From NCBI RefSeq assembly GCF_030295955.1, contig NZ_AP027363.1, positions 2,046,001 through 2,110,000 of the forward strand: a stretch of DNA of 64,000 nt, in the 5' to 3' direction. Of this stretch, positions 1 through 9,940 are shown piece by piece. The notes below the pieces were generated by a model that ran no database searches, was not told the origin of the DNA, and worked only from the letters and a program-made list of their open reading frames with translations. Origin of the DNA: Thalassotalea agarivorans (GTDB taxonomy: Bacteria > Pseudomonadota > Gammaproteobacteria > Enterobacterales > Alteromonadaceae). Numbering within the stretch: the stretch's first letter is position 1; the number at the start of each line of letters is the position of its first letter. The position numbers and the translations under genes were made by a program.

Positions 1-1381
1 CTAGCTCTTTACTCGTTATATGATTGATTAAATTGTCGCGTTGAAGCTTATCTTGCTCAATACGATAGACCTCTTCCGCTAAAATTTCTTTACTATTTAC
101 ATTGACCCAGCGGGTATACCGATATTGTTCGGTTCGAATGGAATACCCCATCTGCTTTACGGGCTTATTACTAGGCCAAGGTCTGGCAGTTTGAGATAAT
201 GCCATTGCTTTATGAGTCGAGTTTGGCTGTTCTAACAGGTGATAAAAACTTGCGCCATCGACGTCTGCAGGTAATGCAATGCCTGACAGTTGCGCTAGCG
301 TTGGATATAAATCGACATATTCTACAAGTGTCTTACTTATAGCTCTTTCTCTGCCTGGTACTTTAATTAACAATGGGACCTGAGTATCTAATTCGCGAAT
401 TGTCGCTTTAGTCCAATGGTTGTTTTCCCCCAAGTGATATCCATGATCGGAAGCAAATACAATGATGGTATTTTCATATAAGTGATTATCTTTAAGTGCT
501 TGTATGACGAGACCTAAATTTTCATCCATATAGCTAGTCGCTGCATAATAACCATGCCTCAGACGCTGTTGTTGCGCATGACTAAAAGGTTTACGTTTAG
601 GGAGGTCAGTAAGTGTACGTAGCTCTTTATAATCAAACCAGTTAATGTCCGGGACATTGGTAGGTTTTGACAATGCCCCTAAAGCTTCTATTTCATTTCT
701 GTCATATAGATCCCAGAACTGTTTTGGCGCATTGAACGGAGAATGGGGCTTCATAAAACCAAGCGCTAGAAAGAAGGGTTTATCATTGCCTTTTAATCGC
801 TTTAGCGTTTGTACTGCATCTACTGTTATCTGGTCGTCAACATATGTGCGTTTTGACGATTGTCCTACTTCAGTTGCAACCCCTTTTTTCTTGCCATCCT
901 CTAGGCTTTCAGGATTAACATAATCGTTAAAATGAGAGGCTTGATTTAAACGCGCTGGGACTGACCACGATATGCTATCAGTAATATTGGCATAGTTGTG
1001 AAAAACCTTACCAATAGACTCAGTATGATAGCCATTATTCTTAAAATGCTGAGGCATAGTTACGACATTAGGGGCGGTGTTTCTAAAATGGGAGTTTAGG
1101 CGCCAAACTTTGATGTTATCTGGGTATTTTCCAGTTAGCATCGAGGCCCGTGATGCATTGCAACTTGCAAATTGCACGTAGGCACGATCAAACCTCACAC
1201 TTTCATTTGCTAGTGCGTCTATATTGGGCGTTTTTGCTACTGCATCTCCATAAGCACCGATATTCATCCTTAGATCATCAGCAACGATAAGTAATACGTT
1301 GGCTTGCTGATTTTCTTTACCAAGTAATACGCTTGGATAAAAAAGCGTAATGGCTAACATAAAGAAAATTAAGCGATTCAT
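1..1381 (-). CDS. Sulfatase, iduronate-2-sulfatase-like (3' end outside window)
   Basis: Exported S1-family sulfatase, cut off by the window start; 460 codons are visible without a stop. A signal peptide (about residues 1-21) is followed by the metal-binding start LLIVADDL. The formylglycine site C-N-A-S-R has its Cys at residue 74. Later come GKVFHN and a second metal-site motif, SDHGYHLGE. The site has Ala where most family members have Pro (CxPxR); CxAxR is a known, less common variant, so activity is likely. The start is the only ATG before the signal peptide. It is the last visible gene of the minus-strand sulfatase/GH95 operon, separated from its upstream neighbour by 135 bp that hold a large hairpin. 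The fold resembles iduronate-2-sulfatase, but the substrate in an algal-type PUL cannot be read from sequence. Confidence 0.9.
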   Translation of the reverse strand, partial: MNRLIFFMLAITLFYPSVLLGKENQQANVLLIVADDLRMNIGAYGDAVAKTPNIDALANESVRFDRAYVQFASCNASRASMLTGKYPDNIKVWRLNSHFRNTAPNVVTMPQHFKNNGYHTESIGKVFHNYANITDSISWSVPARLNQASHFNDYVNPESLEDGKKKGVATEVGQSSKRTYVDDQITVDAVQTLKRLKGNDKPFFLALGFMKPHSPFNAPKQFWDLYDRNEIEALGALSKPTNVPDINWFDYKELRTLTDLPKRKPFSHAQQQRLRHGYYAATSYMDENLGLVIQALKDNHLYENTIIVFASDHGYHLGENNHWTKATIRELDTQVPLLIKVPGRERAISKTLVEYVDLYPTLAQLSGIALPADVDGASFYHLLEQPNSTHKAMALSQTARPWPSNKPVKQMGYSIRTEQYRYTRWVNVNSKEILAEEVYRIEQDKLQRDNLINHITSKEL

Positions 1382-1436
1382 CTTCAATGATATTCCTTTA
1401 AAGCCTTATCGATAAACGAATTATACTGGCCTTAAA

Positions 1437-1509
1437 TGTTGGGCAATCACAGCGAGGATATAGCTATAGCATCATAGAGTTCTATAACTATATCGAGTAA
1501 TGCCCAACA
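1437..1509. repeat. Large imperfect inverted repeat between two sulfatase genes
   Basis: Outer arms TGTTGGGCA (1437-1445) and TGCCCAACA (1501-1509) are perfect complements. Inner arms GATATAGCTATAG (1457-1469) and CTATAACTATATC (1482-1494) pair with one mismatch. RNA of the minus-strand operon would fold into a long stem with an internal loop. No T-run follows on the minus strand, so it is not a classical terminator. It may be an mRNA-stabilising or processing hairpin, or a small palindromic repeat. Confidence 0.6.
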
Positions 1510-1516
1510 AGGCTTT

Positions 1517-3016
1517 TTAGTTCTGTTTATTTTTGTTTTTCTTCTTTTTTTCTTTCTTTTTGTCTTTTTTATTGCCGTCTTTTTTACCACTTTTCTTTAA
1601 ACGCGCTTTATCCGCGCCGTAGAGGCTCCAGTCGGCAATATACTCTTCAACAATGGGTGCTTCGTGGGCTGGCAACAAGGCCAGTAACTCTTGCTTTTTA
1701 CTTTGATACTTAGGATCGCCCGCTACGTTGTGCCATTCGTTGGGATCTTGTTGGTTGTGATAAAGCTCAATAAAACCATCAAAATAACGAATCAAACGCC
1801 AGCCTTTTGTCCGCACCGAATAATTGCCTCTGCCCCACGTAGAAATAGCTGGCTTTGCCATAGGCGCTTCAGGGTCATTTAGTTGCGGCAATAAGCTAAA
1901 ACCGTCTACATATTCTGGTGCTTGCAAGCCAGCATAGTCAGCTAGAGTGCGATATACATTGATCAAGGTTACCGCTTGATTAACGTTTTGCTGAGCTTGA
2001 TTGGCTTTGCGTGAATCATAAATGATAAACGGAACACGAGAAGCTTCTTCCCATAAGGTGAACTTTCTAAACGTGCGTTTTTCACCTAAATGAAAACCAT
2101 GATCAGACCAAAGTACAACAACTGTATTGTCGGCGTTTGGCCCTTCTGCTATTGCCTTCATTAAACGCCCGACATTGTGGTCGACCCAAGAAATACAGGA
2201 CAAATAGGCGCGACGAACACTTTCCCATTGCTTGTTCTTTCTAAACTTATTGTCATCGCCGACGCGGCGCATTGAGTTCCCTTCTGGTCCAATATCATCT
2301 AGATCATTGGCTAACATTGCAGGCGCTTCAATAGCGTCGGGGAGCGCGTCATAAAACTGTACTGGACAATCGAACGGTAGATGTGGCTTTACAATACCAA
2401 TGGCTGCGAAAAACGGCTTGTCGTGTTTCTTAGAAACGATATCAACCCCGTAAGAGGTCACTTGATAGTCTGGCAGTTGCTCAAATGGATTAGTAACTGG
2501 TCTAAAAGAAGATTTGCTGTTGTCATGAAACCCTTTTCCTTCGGCAAAGGTCTTAGCAAACTTTTCGACCTCAAGGTAGTCTGTCCATTCTACTTCCCCC
2601 TTTTCTGGGCCATGGTGAATTTTACCTGCGCCAAACGTGTTGTAGCCATTTTCCTTTAGAAACTGTGGCAGGCTGACATACTTTTCTTTCAACTGCTTAT
2701 GAATATCATGCTCATAGAATGGGTAGAGTCCCGAGTTAAATGGCTCTACACCGTAAAGCAACGCGTTGCGACTAGGAGAGCAGCCCGGCGATACGCTATG
2801 AGCATTAGTAAAGGCGCTACCTTGTTGTGCCAGTGCGTCAATATTCGGCGTCATGGCTTGCGGATGCCCGCCCATATAGCCCAACCAGTCATTCAAATCA
2901 TCAATCGCAATAAACACGAAGTTTGGTTGCTCTTTGCTTTGCTTTTCTTGCGCATCAGCACCGGCTGAGCCCAATAATAAAAGACACACAGTAAAAAAGA
3001 TAAAAATTTTATTCAC
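1517..3016 (-). CDS. Exported sulfatase with a lysine-rich C-terminal tail
   Basis: S1-family sulfatase of 499 aa, expected to remove sulfate esters from a polysaccharide in the periplasm or outside the cell. A signal peptide covers about residues 1-22. The metal site FIAIDD lies near residue 36, the formylglycine motif C-S-P-S-R has its Cys at residue 79, and the second metal site is SDHGFHLGE. It belongs to the iduronate/choline-sulfatase-like branch, like the genes at 1-1381 and 24367-25827. The last 25 or so residues are almost only Lys, Asn, Asp and Glu, dominated by Lys, which is not part of the catalytic fold. It starts 15 bp after the stop of the GH95 gene in the same operon. Confidence 0.93.
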   Translation of the reverse strand: MNKIFIFFTVCLLLLGSAGADAQEKQSKEQPNFVFIAIDDLNDWLGYMGGHPQAMTPNIDALAQQGSAFTNAHSVSPGCSPSRNALLYGVEPFNSGLYPFYEHDIHKQLKEKYVSLPQFLKENGYNTFGAGKIHHGPEKGEVEWTDYLEVEKFAKTFAEGKGFHDNSKSSFRPVTNPFEQLPDYQVTSYGVDIVSKKHDKPFFAAIGIVKPHLPFDCPVQFYDALPDAIEAPAMLANDLDDIGPEGNSMRRVGDDNKFRKNKQWESVRRAYLSCISWVDHNVGRLMKAIAEGPNADNTVVVLWSDHGFHLGEKRTFRKFTLWEEASRVPFIIYDSRKANQAQQNVNQAVTLINVYRTLADYAGLQAPEYVDGFSLLPQLNDPEAPMAKPAISTWGRGNYSVRTKGWRLIRYFDGFIELYHNQQDPNEWHNVAGDPKYQSKKQELLALLPAHEAPIVEEYIADWSLYGADKARLKKSGKKDGNKKDKKKEKKKKNKNKQN

Positions 3017-3031
3017 TACTACACCTTTGTT

Positions 3032-5467
3032 TTAATTATATGTACTGAGCAAATACAACTGATTCGCTTTTAAGTCGAACGCGTATTTGCCCTGTGCTAA
3101 CTGTTCTACCTTGACGCTTTCTCCAGCGCTCGTAGTTATGCTAATGCCTTGCCCCAAATGACGGACAACGGTGGTTTGTTGAAATGGACTAGACAACGCT
3201 GCTTGGGTTAGTTGTCCATGATTCCATTGAATATCGATAACAATACCACCTCTAGCTTTAACTCCGAGCAATGTCCCTGTTTGCCATTCACTTGGTAGCG
3301 CAGGCAACAGGTCAATAAACCCGCCATGCGATTGAACAATCATTTCAACAATCGCTGCCGTTGCGCCAAAATTTCCATCAATTTGAAAAGGTGGATGGAA
3401 ATCAAATAAATTGATTGACGTTGATTTTTGATACAGCACGTCTAAATGATGTTTTGCTGCCTCACCATCGTGAAGCCTTGCCATAAAATTAATCATCCAA
3501 GCTCTACTCCAACCAGTCGCTGCGCCGCCGTGTTTTAAGCGATGTTCAATGGTATTTCGTGCAGCTGCAGCAAGCTTAGGCGTATTTATCGGATGAATGG
3601 TGTTGCCCGGATAAAGCGCATATAAGTGCGAAATATGTCTATGGCCTGGTTCTGCTTCTTGATAAGGGTAAAACCACTCCATAATTCTGTTACTTTCATC
3701 TATCTTTAAACCTGGTGAAAGCTGACTTTGTGTTTCGTTTACCTGCGCAATGAATGTGTCTTCAATTGCTAGCTCATTAGCAACATACAACATATTGCTA
3801 AATAGCTCTGATATTATTTGTTGATCTATCGCAGGCCCCATGGTTGATGCTCTTGCGACCCATTGTCCATTTTCCAATACTAAGTATTCATTTTCTGGAG
3901 ACGCCGAAGGCCCGGACACGAGCTGACCAGTATCTGGATGTTTAACTAACCAATCAAAGTAAAAAAGACACACTTCTTTAAGCAATGGGTATACCGTATC
4001 CATTAAGAATTGTTTATCTTTTGAATACCGATAGCTTTCCACCATATGACTCATTAACCATGCATTGCTAATATGGCTTAATCCCCATTTTGCTTTTCTC
4101 GCTCTTGTCCATGCAGGTGCCCATATATCGCTTGCATGAGGGCTAACCCAACCGCGCGCACCAAAACTGTCTTTAGCTCTTTTTCTGCCCCGCTCAGCGA
4201 GTCGTTCTATAAAATCAAACAGTGGATATTGCAGTTCAGAAAGGTTAGTAAGGTCGGCAGGCCAATAATTCATTTGCAGATTAATATTAAGGTGATAGTC
4301 ACCATTCCATGGCGCTCTAATATGATTGTTCCAAAGCCCTTGTAGGTTTGCCGGTTGTGTATTTTGGCGCGAACTACTGATTAACAAGTAACGTCCAAAA
4401 TGATAATACAATGCGGAAAACGACGGATCTTGTTCGCCTGCCTTTATTTGTGCAAGGCGCTGGTCTGTGGGTAAGAAAGAATGTTCCGACATTGACAGTT
4501 TCAACGAAGAGCGTTTTGCGAACCTTTGAAAATCGTCTATATGGCGCGCTTTAATTTGTTGCCAGTTGGATGACAAGGCGCGTGCCAATTCATTTTGTGT
4601 TTTTTCTATATAGCGCTCGTTGTAAAAGTTGCTATTGGCAGAAAAGTATATTTCTACTGTATTTGCGCCTTCAATGACCAATTGGCCTTGTCGAATGTTT
4701 ACTGCGCCGCTATCTAGTTTTACGCCAAGCAAGCCATAAAACATCACACCAGCACCATTGTTCGGGTCTATACCGCCATGTTGCGTTACCTGACCTTTCA
4801 TCACGATTTGATTCGCTTTTACACTAACTTCAGCCGTTTGATGGCCGTTATCAAAAGGTCTGGATAAGGTAATAGCAATGTTTATGGCGTTTTTTGCAGA
4901 ACTGGTGAGCCTTGTCGCAAGCACTTGCTCGGGTTGGCTAACTAAAGTCTCTCTTTTATAGTCAATTTGATTTACCGTGTAGTTCACGGTTGAAAGCGCG
5001 TTATCAAGTGACAGTTTTCTTTGATAATTACGGACGGTTAGCGGACCTTCAGCGTAATGATAGGCAATGGTCAAATCACCTAAAGTTTGATGAGAACGCT
5101 TAGGTTCTAAATTAATAGAAAAATCCGCCATGATATTATCATCGACGGATTTTATATCGCCAGCAAACAGGGCTTTGCGGTATGCATCTAACTGTTGTTT
5201 CGAGCCCTTATTGTATGTGTCTGTTGGCTGCCCAGCCCAAATCGTATCTTCATTGAGTTGTATACGTTCTTTGTGAATCCCACCAAACACCATAGCACCA
5301 AGCCGGCCATTGCCTAGTGGTAAAGCGTGATCCCAGTGCTGTGCACTTTGTTTGTACCAAATATCTGTGTGAGGGTTGATATCGCTATATTCACTTGCAG
5401 CTACGTCTATTGCAAAGCTAGCGATAGAAGTAGTGCAAGCAAATATAGTGGTTAGGAAACGAAACAA
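3032..5467 (-). CDS. GH95 alpha-L-fucosidase or alpha-L-galactosidase
   Basis: An 811-aa exported glycoside hydrolase of family 95, which removes terminal alpha-L-fucose or alpha-L-galactose by inversion. The family start (ALPLGNGRLGAMVFGG, then ERIQLNEDTIW) follows a signal peptide ending near residue 24. Residues matching those known from the Bifidobacterium AfcA enzyme are visible: N394 and N396 in LNINLQMNYWPAD, acid E525 in SASPENEY, and D697 in QIDGNFG. The length is usual for the family. It sits in the operon with five sulfatases, 7 bp after the stop of one and 15 bp before another, suggesting it acts once sulfate has been removed. Fucose versus L-galactose specificity cannot be decided here; L-galactose would fit an agaran/porphyran-like substrate. 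Confidence 0.93.
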   Translation of the reverse strand: MFRFLTTIFACTTSIASFAIDVAASEYSDINPHTDIWYKQSAQHWDHALPLGNGRLGAMVFGGIHKERIQLNEDTIWAGQPTDTYNKGSKQQLDAYRKALFAGDIKSVDDNIMADFSINLEPKRSHQTLGDLTIAYHYAEGPLTVRNYQRKLSLDNALSTVNYTVNQIDYKRETLVSQPEQVLATRLTSSAKNAINIAITLSRPFDNGHQTAEVSVKANQIVMKGQVTQHGGIDPNNGAGVMFYGLLGVKLDSGAVNIRQGQLVIEGANTVEIYFSANSNFYNERYIEKTQNELARALSSNWQQIKARHIDDFQRFAKRSSLKLSMSEHSFLPTDQRLAQIKAGEQDPSFSALYYHFGRYLLISSSRQNTQPANLQGLWNNHIRAPWNGDYHLNINLQMNYWPADLTNLSELQYPLFDFIERLAERGRKRAKDSFGARGWVSPHASDIWAPAWTRARKAKWGLSHISNAWLMSHMVESYRYSKDKQFLMDTVYPLLKEVCLFYFDWLVKHPDTGQLVSGPSASPENEYLVLENGQWVARASTMGPAIDQQIISELFSNMLYVANELAIEDTFIAQVNETQSQLSPGLKIDESNRIMEWFYPYQEAEPGHRHISHLYALYPGNTIHPINTPKLAAAARNTIEHRLKHGGAATGWSRAWMINFMARLHDGEAAKHHLDVLYQKSTSINLFDFHPPFQIDGNFGATAAIVEMIVQSHGGFIDLLPALPSEWQTGTLLGVKARGGIVIDIQWNHGQLTQAALSSPFQQTTVVRHLGQGISITTSAGESVKVEQLAQGKYAFDLKANQLYLLSTYN

Positions 5468-5474
5468 ACTGATG

Positions 5475-6893
5475 CTATTCCTGAGGCTGTATTAAGTTGT
5501 ATTCAACATCATAACTATCAAGCTGAATCTTCTTATACTTAGCACCTTCCATATACAAATGTTGTGGCGTAGATACGTCCCATTGGCCAAGTACTTTTAA
5601 CAGTCTATTCACTCGCTCTGGGTGTTTACTTGCAACATCGTGTTGCTCGGCCACATCAAGTTTCACATTGTACAGCTGAGGTAACCTATCGGGTAAACGT
5701 ATGAGTTTCCAATCGCCTTCTCGAATACTAGCACTGACCGTAAAGCGCCACATTAGCTTGGCATTAGGATTACCGCTTTTTTCCATGGTTAGATAAGGAA
5801 ACACGTTAACGCCGTCAATGTTATCTTGTTTTTCAATACGGCCACCTGCCGCTGCAACGAAACTCGGTAAAATATCCAATGCGGTAATAGGATAATGATA
5901 TCGCGTACCAGCTTCTAACTTACCAGGCCAAGACACGATAAATGGCACTCGTATACCACCTTCAAGTAAAATACCTTTACCACCTCTATAAGGCGCATTA
6001 GTGAGCCTTGGGTTTTTACGCGCTACCGAGCCGCCATTGTCACTTAAAAAGATGACGACTGTATTGTCATAAACACCCTGCTCTTTTAACGTGGCAATGA
6101 TTTTACCTACATTAACATCAAGATTATGAATCATTGCAGCATAGATTTGGCGCTTTTCATTTTTAATATGTTTATATCGCGCTATGTCTTCTTTTTTTGC
6201 CTGTAAAGGAGCGTGAGGGGCATTGAAAGAAGCGTAAAGGAAGAATGGCTTATCTTTGTGACGACGAATGAAATCGACACTTTCGTTACCGGTATCATCG
6301 GTTAGATAAGTGATCGGCTGGGGTGTTTTGAAATTGCTTTCGAGCGGCGATAAATAGCCTTCACCATCGGGCTCTGATCTAAAATAATCATGTCCGCCCA
6401 CAGGATAGGTCCAAACTTCGTCAAAGCCTCTGTTCTGTGCTTTAAAATGAGGCTCATCGCCTAAATGCCACTTGCCCATTAAGCCACTTACATAACCAAG
6501 TGGTGCCAGCCAATTGGCTATCGTTTTTTCTGTAACAGGTAAGCCAAAGTAATCTTTATTGTACTGTGGGCCTGGTTTAACGTTGTTATTGTCAAAACCA
6601 AAGTTAACTTGATTTCGTCCCGTCATCAAACCAGCTCTTGATGGACCACAAACGGGTGCTGATACATACCCTTGTTCAACAATAACACCGCCATGGGCAA
6701 GTTGATCGATGTGGGGCGTCTTTATTTGTAAACTCCCGGTATAACCAAGATCGCCATAACCTAAATCATCCGCAATAATCACAACGAAATTAGGTTTATC
6801 TTGCGCCGAGCTTGCGCCTGAGAAAATCGAAAGAATCAGGACAAAGAGGCTAAGCATAGCCCCCTTGTGAATATTGAGTTTAAACATCATCAC
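5475..6893 (-). CDS. Exported sulfatase (arylsulfatase-A-like)
   Basis: S1-family sulfatase of about 472 aa. A signal peptide runs to about residue 30, followed by FVVIIADDLGYGDLG. The formylglycine motif C-G-P-S-R has its Cys at residue 82, then GKWHLGD and the second metal site LSDNGG. The longest frame opens with GTG (6893) followed by two ATGs. The Shine-Dalgarno-like AGGTG at 6899-6903 is best spaced for the ATG at 6890, so the true start is probably one codon in. It begins 8 bp after the stop of the upstream lipoprotein sulfatase, indicating one transcript. The substrate position is unknown. Confidence 0.92.
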   Translation of the reverse strand: MMMFKLNIHKGAMLSLFVLILSIFSGASSAQDKPNFVVIIADDLGYGDLGYTGSLQIKTPHIDQLAHGGVIVEQGYVSAPVCGPSRAGLMTGRNQVNFGFDNNNVKPGPQYNKDYFGLPVTEKTIANWLAPLGYVSGLMGKWHLGDEPHFKAQNRGFDEVWTYPVGGHDYFRSEPDGEGYLSPLESNFKTPQPITYLTDDTGNESVDFIRRHKDKPFFLYASFNAPHAPLQAKKEDIARYKHIKNEKRQIYAAMIHNLDVNVGKIIATLKEQGVYDNTVVIFLSDNGGSVARKNPRLTNAPYRGGKGILLEGGIRVPFIVSWPGKLEAGTRYHYPITALDILPSFVAAAGGRIEKQDNIDGVNVFPYLTMEKSGNPNAKLMWRFTVSASIREGDWKLIRLPDRLPQLYNVKLDVAEQHDVASKHPERVNRLLKVLGQWDVSTPQHLYMEGAKYKKIQLDSYDVEYNLIQPQE

Positions 6894-6901
6894 CCAAGCA
6901 C

Positions 6902-8449
6902 CTAGTACTTATTGCTAACAATGTCTTCAACGCGTGCTTTAAATTGCTCTACTAGCGCTGGATTTTGCTCTGCAATATTGTTCATTTCGCCAGGATCTTT
7001 GCTTAAATCAAACAGTTGATCATAGTTTTCATAGCCGCCTTTGATCTTCTTAGACTTGATAAACTTGGGCTTAAGCTTACTCGCTGGGATGAACTTATAT
7101 TGATTATGACGAAGCGCAACATTACCCAGCGACTCTTCAAGTAAGTCGACACGACCTTGCTCCGTTTTCCCTAACCACACATCAAGTTGTTCTAGGCTAT
7201 CCACTGCCTCATCTGCAGCCACATCAACGCCAACTAATTTAGCTAAAGAAGCGTATATATCCATTTGAGATACTAATGCATCACTTACTTTTGGATTTAT
7301 AGTACCTGGCCAGTAAGCGATAGTAGGCACACGCGTACCGGCTTCTAATCGGCTATATTTTCCGCCGCTAAATGGACCCGCTGGCTTATGTTCACCTAAC
7401 ATTTCAATGGCGTTATCACGATAACCATCAAATAGTACTGGGCCATTGTCACTGGTAAAGATAATCAAGGTATTTTCCGCAATACCAAGGGCTTCTAGTT
7501 CACGAATAACTTGGCCTGTCATCCAATCCATTTGTACGATAGCGTCACCACGTTCACCCATTGTACTTTTGCCTTTGAAACGTGGGTGAGGAAGACGTGG
7601 CACATGAATGTCATGGTAAGATTTAAACAAGAAAAATGGCTTATCTTTGTTGTCACGAATAAAGTCGATCGCTTTGTTAGTAAATACTTCAGCAAAATCT
7701 TCGTCCGTCCATAGTGCCGATTCACCACCGGCCATGTGGCCTATGCGACTGACACCGTTAACAATGGTGTCGTTGTGCTGTTTATCAGCCCAATACCTAA
7801 GTTGCTCAGGATTTTCGTATCCTGTGGCGCGATTTCCTACTTTTTTCTTGTAGTTAACGGTAATTGGATCAGATTTATCTAAATCAACAACATGATGGTT
7901 CTCAACATAAACCGTTGGCACGCGATCGCCCGTTGCAGGAAGCAAAAAGCTATAATCAAAACCAATCTCTAACGGACCTGGTTTGATCGCCTCGTTCCAA
8001 TCAACATTGCCGTCACCTAGACCTAAATGCCATTTACCAACAACACCTGTTGTATAACCTGCTTTTTTCAGCATAGATGCCAGCGTGCCTTTGCCCGGTT
8101 GAATAAGTGCTGGCGCGTCACCTTTTAAGATTTTAGCTTTACTTCTAAACCCGTGTTCACCAGTCAATAAAGAGTAACGACTCGGCGTGCATGTTGCTGC
8201 AGATGAATGACCATCGGTAAATCGAATACCATTGTTTGCGATTCGATCGATTTCCGGTGTTTCTACACCGGTTGCTCCGTAGCTACCTAAATCACCCCAG
8301 CCTAGATCGTCAATGTAAAAAATAACCACATTGGGTGATGTGCTGCGATCAACTGTGACCTTTTCAACCTCAGTTTCTACTGACTGCTGACTGCAACCAA
8401 ATAACGACGTTGCGATAACGATAGAAAGTATTTTTCCTGCCTTAATCAT
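6902..8449 (-). CDS. Lipoprotein sulfatase (paralogue of 22789-24351)
   Basis: S1-family sulfatase of 515 aa with a lipoprotein signal: lipobox LFGC, Cys at residue 19, followed by SQQ rather than Asp, so probably sorted to the outer membrane. Motifs are FYIDDLGWGDLG, C-T-P-S-R (Cys 87), GKWHLGLG and TSDNGP. The frame is open up to an ATG at 8467, but AAAGGTGA lies 6 bp before the ATG at 8449, which also gives the cleaner signal peptide, so 8449 was chosen. Either start overlaps the end of the upstream sulfatase, implying translational coupling. It is collinear with the sulfatase at 22789-24351, including the shared stretch PATGDRVPTVY. Confidence 0.92.
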   Translation of the reverse strand: MIKAGKILSIVIATSLFGCSQQSVETEVEKVTVDRSTSPNVVIFYIDDLGWGDLGSYGATGVETPEIDRIANNGIRFTDGHSSAATCTPSRYSLLTGEHGFRSKAKILKGDAPALIQPGKGTLASMLKKAGYTTGVVGKWHLGLGDGNVDWNEAIKPGPLEIGFDYSFLLPATGDRVPTVYVENHHVVDLDKSDPITVNYKKKVGNRATGYENPEQLRYWADKQHNDTIVNGVSRIGHMAGGESALWTDEDFAEVFTNKAIDFIRDNKDKPFFLFKSYHDIHVPRLPHPRFKGKSTMGERGDAIVQMDWMTGQVIRELEALGIAENTLIIFTSDNGPVLFDGYRDNAIEMLGEHKPAGPFSGGKYSRLEAGTRVPTIAYWPGTINPKVSDALVSQMDIYASLAKLVGVDVAADEAVDSLEQLDVWLGKTEQGRVDLLEESLGNVALRHNQYKFIPASKLKPKFIKSKKIKGGYENYDQLFDLSKDPGEMNNIAEQNPALVEQFKARVEDIVSNKY

Positions 8450-9875
8450 TCTGTTCACCTTTAGCATTGCGCATGTTCTTGTTTTTATTCTTAGTTTTGG
8501 GTTTGTGTTTCTTCCAACTACCGAGATACGGGAAAGCCGGACCTTTCATTTGAGCTTCCCAAGTTTGGTACGATTGTTCTAAGTCCTGAGCTTGTTCTGC
8601 TTGTTGCTTTATATGGTTTGATGATTCGCCTATATCTTGGTTTAAATCAAACAACATCGATTGTTGCTTTACGTCCACTAACTTTTCATTACCACGGCGC
8701 ACAGCATGTGCATTAGCCTTTAGGTGACGCCAAAAGAGTACGTCATGCGGACTACCAGATTTTTGCTTAGTAAGGTATGGAATCAGATCAACCCCATCGA
8801 GCGGCTTGTTGCCTGTAACGTCGACATTAGCTTGTGACACTATTGTTGCTAGGATATCGAGGGCACTCACTGGCTGCTCATAATCTATGCCCGCAGGAAT
8901 AGTGCCTGGCCATCTGACTGCAAAGGGCACCCTAACGCCGCCTTCAAATAGATCATTTTTAAAGCCTCGCAGTTCGCCGTTGTCCGACGCATTGTTTTTC
9001 GCCCCACCGTTGTCTGATAAAAAATAGACCATCGTATTTTGGTCGATATCCAATGCTTTCAACGTATCTAAAATGCGCCCGACACCGTCGTCAACAGCGG
9101 TTATCATGGCAGCATAAGTACGGCGTTTTGGATCTTTGATATGAAGATTTCTATCTAAATATTCTTTACTTGCTTGCAGAGGTGTATGCGGTGCGTTGTA
9201 TGCTAAATATAGAAAGAATGGGTTGTCTTTTTCACGTTTAATAAAATCAACAGCTTCGTGTGAAAGTTCGTCAGTTAAATATTCATCAAAGTCTTCGCGC
9301 GTTTCGTTTCTCAAAAGTCGCGTGCGATACCAATCATATTTGTACTGAACGTCACTCAAATCATTAATGGTAATGTCTTTTGGAAAATACTGGTGACCAC
9401 CTGACAAGAAACCGTAAAAGAAGTCAAAACCTCGTTTATTTGGTCTTAAATCAGGGTGTGAACCCATATGCCATTTCCCAATAATGCCACTGGTATAGCC
9501 TGCTGGTTTTAATACTTCAGCAATATTTTTTTCAGACGTTGGGATACCATTTTGTTCAACACTTGGATCAATCGTTGGATTTGATGTAAAACCAAATCGA
9601 TCTTGGTATCGCCCTGTTAACAGGCCAGCGCGACTAGGACCGCATACCGGATAAGTAACGTAGCCATTTGTTATGCGAGCACCTTCTCGGGCAATGCGGT
9701 CGATATGGGGTGTATTAATATCCTGACTACCATTAAAACCGACGTCTTGGTAACCCTGATCGTCGGTCAAAATGATGATTAAATTGGGCTTTTTATCGTC
9801 AGATTGCGCAAAAGAGCACGCACATAGCAAGAGCGCAATTACTGACATTGACACCTTAAAAATACCTTTTAGCAT
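8442..9875 (-). CDS. Exported sulfatase, first gene of the 9875-1 operon
   Basis: S1-family sulfatase of 477 aa. The N terminus is hydrophobic and ends LLLCACSFAQS; whether signal peptidase I or II cleaves is unclear. Motifs are ILTDDQGYQDVGFNGS, C-G-P-S-R (Cys 78), GKWHMGSHP and LSDNGG. The C terminus is rich in Lys and Asn (from about residue 455), like the sulfatases at 1517 and 16995. It is a close paralogue of 16995-18437, sharing RPNKRGFDYFYGFLSGGH-type sequence. This branch resembles carrageenan-type galactan sulfatases as I recall them, which is only a hint. It heads the operon, with a predicted LacI-type operator 66 bp upstream of its ATG. Confidence 0.93.
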   Translation of the reverse strand: MLKGIFKVSMSVIALLLCACSFAQSDDKKPNLIIILTDDQGYQDVGFNGSQDINTPHIDRIAREGARITNGYVTYPVCGPSRAGLLTGRYQDRFGFTSNPTIDPSVEQNGIPTSEKNIAEVLKPAGYTSGIIGKWHMGSHPDLRPNKRGFDFFYGFLSGGHQYFPKDITINDLSDVQYKYDWYRTRLLRNETREDFDEYLTDELSHEAVDFIKREKDNPFFLYLAYNAPHTPLQASKEYLDRNLHIKDPKRRTYAAMITAVDDGVGRILDTLKALDIDQNTMVYFLSDNGGAKNNASDNGELRGFKNDLFEGGVRVPFAVRWPGTIPAGIDYEQPVSALDILATIVSQANVDVTGNKPLDGVDLIPYLTKQKSGSPHDVLFWRHLKANAHAVRRGNEKLVDVKQQSMLFDLNQDIGESSNHIKQQAEQAQDLEQSYQTWEAQMKGPAFPYLGSWKKHKPKTKNKNKNMRNAKGEQND

Positions 9876-9940
9876 ACTTTTCTCTTATTGTTCTTTTGCG
9901 TTTATCATAAGCGTATTTAACCCACAAAACAACTACTTTA

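Noticed and set aside
1691-2968. Several plus-strand ORFs opposite the first complete sulfatase gene
   Set aside because: They are antisense shadows of a gene with full motifs and signal peptide and have no ribosome-binding sites or recognisable domains.
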